From Phenylobacterium sp. (GTDB lineage: Bacteria > Pseudomonadota > Alphaproteobacteria > Caulobacterales > Caulobacteraceae), in contig NZ_JAUYQL010000061.1 of the NCBI RefSeq assembly GCF_030697305.1, positions 1 through 57,905 of the forward strand: 57,905 bases of DNA, read 5' to 3'. Positions 53,539 to 57,905 of the stretch are shown one piece after another. The notes beneath the pieces are model-generated. The model did not search any database. It saw nothing but the letters and a program-made list of their open reading frames with translations, and was not told the DNA's origin. The position numbers and the translations under genes were made by a program. How positions within the stretch are numbered: position 1 is the first letter of the stretch; every line of letters starts with the position of its first letter.

Positions 53539-55137
53539 ATGTCGCCCTGGTGGAAGGGGGCGGCCGTCTATCAGATCTACGTCCGCAGCTTCTACGACGC
53601 GGACGGCGACGGCCAGGGCGACCTTGCGGGCGTCCTGGCCAAGCTCGACTACGTGCAGGGCCTGGGGGTGGACGCGATCTGGCTGTCGCCGATCCACCCC
53701 TCGCCCGACCGCGACTGGGGCTATGACGTCGCCGACTTCGACAGCGTGCACCCCGACTACGGGACGCTGGCGGATTTCCAGGCCCTACTCGCCGAATGCC
53801 ACGCGCGCGGCCTGAAGCTGATCCTCGACGAGGTGCTGTCGCATACCTCTGACGAACACCCTTGGTTCGCCGCCAGCCGCGACCAGGGGCCGGACGGCGA
53901 AAAGGCCGAATGGTACGTCTGGGCCGATCCGCATCCCGACGGGACTGCGCCGAACAACTGGCTGTCGGTGTTCGGCGGGCCCGCCTGGTCCTACCAGCCG
54001 GCGCGCCGCCAGCACTACCACCACAAGTTCCTACGCCAGCAGCCCAAGCTGAACTGGCGGGCGCCAGGCGCGCGCGAAGCCGCGCTCGCCGTGCTCGACA
54101 CCTGGCTGGCCCGTGGCGTCGACGGCTTCCGCCTCGATGTCGCCGGCACCTATCTGCACGACGCAGACCTGACCGATAATCCCGCTGTACCCGTGGATCA
54201 GCGCACGCCCGCGCAGTGGGGCCACGCCAGCGACCTGCAGCGTCACGTCAACGACGCCAACCTGCCGGAAAACGTCGAGATGCTGGACCTCATCCGCCGC
54301 CGCGTCGAGGCGTTCGGCGATCGGTTCGTGTTCGGCGAGTTCTTCGAAGAGCCGGAACGTTCTGGCGCCTATCTGCCGCCGGACCAGGGCCTGCACTCCG
54401 GCTACGCCTTCGAACTGCTGCACGCCGAGGTGCTCACGCCGGCGCTGATGCGCGATCACGCCGCGCGGATGGAGGCCCATCCCGGGCACTGGCCGTCCAT
54501 CGCCTTCTCCAACCACGACATCGTTCGCACCGCGACGCGCTTCGGCTCGGTGTCGCCAAGGATCTCGTTCGCGCTGCTGTGCGCGCTGCGCGGCAATCCG
54601 TTGATCTACCAGGGCGAGGAGCTGGGCTTGCCGCAGGCGGCGCTGACCCGTCGGCAGCTCCGCGATCCAGTCGGCGATCTGTACTGGCCTACGGTGCGTG
54701 GCCGCGACGGGTGCCGCACGCCGATGCCGTGGCGGGCGGATGCGCCCAACCTGGGCTTCAGCGACGGCGCGCCGTGGCTGCCGGCTGCGCCGGAGCACGC
54801 GGGCCTGACGGTCGCCGCCCAGGAGGACGACGCGGACTCGATGTTGGCGTTCTCCCGGCGTGCGATCGCCGCGCGGCGCAGCTCGTCCGCCCTGCGGCTG
54901 GGCGAGATGAGCCTGCTGCGCGCCGACGGCGGCGTCGTCGCGTTCCTGCGCGAGACGGACGAAGAGCAGGTCCTCTGCGCCTTCAACCTGGGCGCGGAGG
55001 CGGAAAGCGTCGATGATTCGCGGCTGATTGGCGCGAGCGTGCTGCTTACGTACGGCGCAGCCGCCTTGGATGGCGCAGAGCTGCGTCTGGACGCCCAGGC
55101 GTTCGCCTGGGTCACGCTGCCGCGCGCGAACACCTAG
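53539..55137 (+). CDS. Alpha-glucosidase, glycoside hydrolase family 13
   Basis: The 532-residue enzyme has family-13 motifs: nucleophile Asp200 in GFRLDVAG, acid/base Glu267 in VFGEFFEEP, transition-state Asp327 in FSNHDIVR, and PLIYQGEELGL. It hydrolyses alpha-1,4- or alpha-1,6-glucosides such as maltose or isomaltose; no signal peptide is visible, so it acts in the cytoplasm. It starts 2 nt after the ClpP-like stop. Confidence 0.92.
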   Translation: MSPWWKGAAVYQIYVRSFYDADGDGQGDLAGVLAKLDYVQGLGVDAIWLSPIHPSPDRDWGYDVADFDSVHPDYGTLADFQALLAECHARGLKLILDEVLSHTSDEHPWFAASRDQGPDGEKAEWYVWADPHPDGTAPNNWLSVFGGPAWSYQPARRQHYHHKFLRQQPKLNWRAPGAREAALAVLDTWLARGVDGFRLDVAGTYLHDADLTDNPAVPVDQRTPAQWGHASDLQRHVNDANLPENVEMLDLIRRRVEAFGDRFVFGEFFEEPERSGAYLPPDQGLHSGYAFELLHAEVLTPALMRDHAARMEAHPGHWPSIAFSNHDIVRTATRFGSVSPRISFALLCALRGNPLIYQGEELGLPQAALTRRQLRDPVGDLYWPTVRGRDGCRTPMPWRADAPNLGFSDGAPWLPAAPEHAGLTVAAQEDDADSMLAFSRRAIAARRSSSALRLGEMSLLRADGGVVAFLRETDEEQVLCAFNLGAEAESVDDSRLIGASVLLTYGAAALDGAELRLDAQAFAWVTLPRANT

Positions 55138-55170
55138 CCTCGCGCCCCCAAGCGCGGCTACAACGCGGGC

Positions 55171-56262
55171 ATGCCCGAAGGCGACGCCAAGCCTGCCCGC
55201 GCGCCCGCCGCAGCCGCCCGCTTCGGCGAGGGCTTCCTTGCGGACATCTGGTATTTCGTCGAACTCGCGGACGCGCTGAAACCCGGCCGCATGGCGCGCT
55301 ACGAACTGCTGGGCGAACCGGTGCTGCTGGGGCGCACCCAGGGCGGCGGTCTGATCGCGCTGCGCGATGTCTGCCCACACCGCGCGGCGCCGCTGTCGGC
55401 CGGCAAGCTGACCCGCGAGGCGGACGGGCGCGAAACCGTCGAGTGCCCCTACCACGGCTGGCGCTTCGGCCTGGACGGCGCCTGCGCCGCCATCCCTTCC
55501 CTGGCGGCGGGACAGGAGATGGACGTCACGCGCATCCGCGTGCGCCGCTATCCGGTGGTCGAGAGCCAGGGCCTGGTGTTCATCTGGGTCGGCTCGGGCG
55601 AGCCGGACCAGGACCCGCCGACCTTCCCGGGCGTTGTCGGCGGCAAGCCCAAGCTGGTCGACCGCATGACCTTCGACGCCCACATCGACCACGCGGTGGT
55701 CGGGCTGATGGATCCCGCCCACGGACCGTATGTGCATCAGCAGTGGTGGTGGCGATCGGCCAAGAGCCAGCACGAGAAAGCCAAGCGCTTCGAGCCGCGC
55801 GACGCCGGCTTCGCCATGGTGCGCCACGAGCCGTCGAAAAACAGCCGCGCCTACGCCATCCTCGGCGGCGAGCCGCTGACCGAGATCACCTTCCGCCTGC
55901 CCGGCCTGCGCTGGGAACATGTGACGGTGGGCGCGCGTCAGGTGCTGTCGCTGACCTGCCTGACGCCCGTGGACGCCAAGACCACGCGGATCACCCAGAT
56001 CGTCTGGTCGGACCACCCGGCGTTCGTCTTCCTGCGCCCGTTCATCGCCGCCGGCGCGCGGGCCTACCTGCGCCAGGACGGCGACAGGGTGAACCTGCAG
56101 AACCAGGGCCTGCGCTACGACCCGACCCTGCTGTGGATCGACGACGCCGACCGCCAGGCCAAGTGGTACCAGCAGCTCAAGCGCGAGTGGTCAGCGGCGC
56201 GGCGCGAGAGCCGCCCGTTCGTCAATCCGGTGGAAGCGGCGACCCTGCGCTGGCGCAGCTAG
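55171..56262 (+). CDS. Rieske-type ring-hydroxylating oxygenase alpha subunit (VanA/PaO-like)
   Basis: The 363-residue protein has a Rieske [2Fe-2S] cluster with CPH and CPYHGW (about residues 68-96) and a mononuclear iron site near DHAVVGLMDPAHGPYVH. It would hydroxylate or demethylate an aromatic or large ring substrate with a separate reductase, which is not encoded nearby. The gene ends 4 nt into the convergent crystallin-like gene. Substrate unknown. Confidence 0.9.
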   Translation: MPEGDAKPARAPAAAARFGEGFLADIWYFVELADALKPGRMARYELLGEPVLLGRTQGGGLIALRDVCPHRAAPLSAGKLTREADGRETVECPYHGWRFGLDGACAAIPSLAAGQEMDVTRIRVRRYPVVESQGLVFIWVGSGEPDQDPPTFPGVVGGKPKLVDRMTFDAHIDHAVVGLMDPAHGPYVHQQWWWRSAKSQHEKAKRFEPRDAGFAMVRHEPSKNSRAYAILGGEPLTEITFRLPGLRWEHVTVGARQVLSLTCLTPVDAKTTRITQIVWSDHPAFVFLRPFIAAGARAYLRQDGDRVNLQNQGLRYDPTLLWIDDADRQAKWYQQLKREWSAARRESRPFVNPVEAATLRWRS

Positions 56263-56879
56263 CGCAGCGGCCGAAGCGACGAGATCGAATCGCCCATTCC
56301 GAGCCGACGGGTGTCGGTGACGCTGTCGCGGATCGTCGTGCACCGACCCTGGTAGTCGGCGTCGCTGCAGATCAGCCACGGGCCCGAGCCCCGCTCCAAC
56401 TGGATCGAGCGCACCCGGTCGTTCAGACCGGTCTGGTCAAGGTTGGGCGTGTTCCCACGGATCCGAACCGCCGGCCCGCGCCATCCACGACCGCCGAACA
56501 GAGAGGCGCCGCCGCCACGGCCGGGGCGATAGTCGCCGTTCCAGCCTGGCCCGCCGCCATAGTTGGGATCGGGGCGATCATAAACCGGGGGCTGCGTCGG
56601 GGGCCGGTAGGGCTGCGTCGGCGCGGCGGGACCGCCGGCGCAGATGAGGCCGCCCTCGGCATCGACGCCGATATCACTGTCGCAGCTCAGGATGTTGATG
56701 GTCGATTGCCCCGCGCCGCGGGCGCCGCGGCAGGTGGCGCTCATCAGCTGGCCGTTCATCTGGATGTTGGAGCACAGTCGCTCATAGCTGCCGCGCGGCG
56801 GATGATAGACGCCCGGCTGGGCCAGGACCGGCGGTGCGGCCAGCAACGACAGCGCCGCCAAGCTCAGGATCATCCGCAT
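56259..56879 (-). CDS. Secreted CVNH-like plus beta/gamma-crystallin-like protein
   Basis: The 206-residue precursor has a signal peptide (MRMILSLAALSLLAAPPVLA). The first domain has the cyanovirin-N homology pattern: SYERLCSNIQMNGQLMSATC, ending GGLICAGG, with four Cys. A Pro/Gly-rich linker (about 85-125) follows, then a beta/gamma-crystallin-like motif: FGGRGWRGPAVRIRG, NDRVRSIQLERGSGPW and DYQGRCTTI. It is probably secreted or periplasmic and may bind glycans and calcium. The fold assignment is from motifs only. Confidence 0.72.
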   Translation of the reverse strand: MRMILSLAALSLLAAPPVLAQPGVYHPPRGSYERLCSNIQMNGQLMSATCRGARGAGQSTINILSCDSDIGVDAEGGLICAGGPAAPTQPYRPPTQPPVYDRPDPNYGGGPGWNGDYRPGRGGGASLFGGRGWRGPAVRIRGNTPNLDQTGLNDRVRSIQLERGSGPWLICSDADYQGRCTTIRDSVTDTRRLGMGDSISSLRPLR

Positions 56880-56926
56880 GCTGCATCTCCCGGTTTTCGG
56901 CTCACACGACTAGCTCACTGTGACGC

Positions 56927-57905
56927 TCATGTCGCCTTGCCGGCCGCGCCCTCGGCGCCGACGAACACGACCTTGGTTCCCTTAAGCACCGCGGCGCCAA
57001 GTTGCTGGACGTCCCAGTTGGTCAGACGCACGCAGCCGTGGCTTTCGGCCTTGCCGACCTTCACCGGGTCCGGCGTGCCATGGATGCCATAGGTCTCCTT
57101 GGTCAGGTCGATCCACATCACGCCCACGGGATTATTCGGCCCCGCAGCGATGGTCAGCTTCTTCTTCTCCTTGCCGAACGTCAGGCGCGAAGGATCGTAA
57201 GTCCAGGTGGGATTGGGGGCGATGGTGCGCACCTCCCACTCGCCCGTAGGCGCCGGGCGATCTGCGCTGCCGACCGTCGCCGGATAGACCGCCAGCAGGG
57301 CGTCGTCGGCGCCGTAGGCGCGCACTTCGCGTTCGGCCTTGTCCACCTCGATCCGAGCGACCTTGGCGGCCAGCGGCCGGGCGCCGACCGCGGCGACGAC
57401 GATCGTCGTCCCCGCCTTGGTGAAGTCTGCGGCGGGATTGAGCGCGCGAAGCAGGCGCTCATCCATGTGGAATTTCTCCGCCAGCAACTCGGCAGCGCTG
57501 GCGTAGGCCAGATGATCCAGCGCCGCCATGGCGGCGGTGTCGGTGGGGATCTTGTCGACGAACGGGCCGGCGACATCCTCCGGCGCGATCGCGTAGTCCT
57601 GCATGGCTGGTTGGGCGTCTGCCGCCGTGAGCGCCGCCCAGGCCTGATCGTCGAGCACGCCGTCCACCGGCAGTCCGCGCGCCTTTTCGAAGGCGGCCAC
57701 CGCCTGGCGCACGTTCTCGCCGGCCTGGCCGTCGATGACGCCGGGGGAGAAGTGCGCGCGGTCGAGCAGCACCTGGGCGCGAATCAGCCCGTCGCGCGCC
57801 AGGGCGGGCGTCGCGGGCGCAGCCACGAAGGCCGCCGCGTCGATCGCCTGGGCCTGTGGCGAGACCGATGCGGTCACCACCGGCGCCGGTGCGGGCGCGG
57901 CGGGC
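56927..57905 (-). CDS. L,D-transpeptidase (YkuD) with peptidoglycan-binding domain, 5' end outside window
   Basis: The frame remains open through the right edge in Pro/Ala-rich sequence (PAPAPVVTAS), so the signal peptide and start lie outside. A peptidoglycan-binding domain (LLDRAHFSPGVIDGQAGENVRQAV) comes first. Then a LysM-like stretch (ELLAEKFHMDERLLRALNP) and a YkuD domain follow, with GIHGTPDPVKVGKAESHGCVRLTN carrying the catalytic Cys (SHGCVRL). It forms 3-3 crosslinks or anchors proteins to the wall. Confidence 0.9.
   Translation of the reverse strand, partial: PAAPAPAPVVTASVSPQAQAIDAAAFVAAPATPALARDGLIRAQVLLDRAHFSPGVIDGQAGENVRQAVAAFEKARGLPVDGVLDDQAWAALTAADAQPAMQDYAIAPEDVAGPFVDKIPTDTAAMAALDHLAYASAAELLAEKFHMDERLLRALNPAADFTKAGTTIVVAAVGARPLAAKVARIEVDKAEREVRAYGADDALLAVYPATVGSADRPAPTGEWEVRTIAPNPTWTYDPSRLTFGKEKKKLTIAAGPNNPVGVMWIDLTKETYGIHGTPDPVKVGKAESHGCVRLTNWDVQQLGAAVLKGTKVVFVGAEGAAGKAT

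Noticed and set aside
54031..56016. 661-codon open frame on the minus strand
   Set aside because: Antisense to the GH13 and Rieske genes, whose catalytic motifs are intact; no recognisable domain.

Overview
The window is high-GC alphaproteobacterial chromosome and almost certainly comes from a member of the Caulobacteraceae (Caulobacter or Phenylobacterium type). The evidence is the set of genes rather than any one match: GapR, a TacA-like sigma-54 activator with Asp54, CpdR with Asp51, a motA with no motB next to it, a split pntA next to an aa3 oxidase subunit IV, Caulobacter-type intergenic inverted repeats, a CtrA box and an alphaproteobacterial LexA box. No prophage, insertion sequence, integrase or CRISPR array is visible. 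This is core genome with small accessory blocks. Genes are packed tightly, often with 1-4 nt start/stop overlaps.

Layout. 1-3.4 kb: a lipid-modification block (FAD oxidoreductase, DUF1295 membrane protein, cyclopropane-fatty-acid-type methyltransferase, DUF2177) that diverges from a symmetric ECF-like promoter. 3.4-5.7 kb: a lone sugar aminotransferase, a small membrane protein and yebC. 5.8-12.8 kb: a block lying between yebC and ruvC, which are often neighbours. It holds a cation/proton antiporter, a potassium channel and MgtC, then YceI, an MTA/SAH nucleosidase, a VOC protein, a DsbA-like isomerase, a nitronate monooxygenase and an NlpE-like lipoprotein. 12.9-22.4 kb: ruvC-ruvA-ruvB (with a LexA box), one unknown membrane protein, then ybgC-tolQ-tolR-tolA-tolB-pal-cpoB-tilS, which ties Holliday-junction repair to the Tol-Pal envelope machine.

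22.4-31.4 kb: a HAD hydrolase where ftsH often sits, two alpha/beta hydrolases, an M23 endopeptidase with a CtrA box, the three-gene proton-translocating transhydrogenase with a cytochrome oxidase subunit IV, and an M3 oligopeptidase. 31.6-36.2 kb: an unknown 374-residue protein, tacA-like regulator, gapR with a co-translated small partner, folE and rpmJ, with two long intergenic inverted repeats. 36.3-46.1 kb: an MltB-type lytic transglycosylase, an MFS transporter, motA, an alanine-rich lipoprotein, mnmC, an LtrA-family protein, a protein with an internally duplicated domain, tRNA-Val, cpdR and N-formylglutamate amidohydrolase.

46.1-57.9 kb: a small RNA gene resembling the alphaproteobacterial suhB/MmgR family, typA, a histidine kinase/response regulator pair, an aminotransferase, an SDR, an extensin-like protein, a ClpP homologue whose catalytic Asp is replaced by Asn, a GH13 glucosidase, a Rieske oxygenase, a secreted cyanovirin/crystallin-like protein, and an L,D-transpeptidase cut by the window edge.

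The items most worth a second look are the sRNA, the symmetric divergent promoter, the Asn-triad ClpP paralogue, the duplicated-domain protein, the potassium channel with a zinc ribbon, and the intergenic repeat that survives in full, interrupted and collapsed forms. I did not find a clear new multi-gene defence or biosynthetic system.
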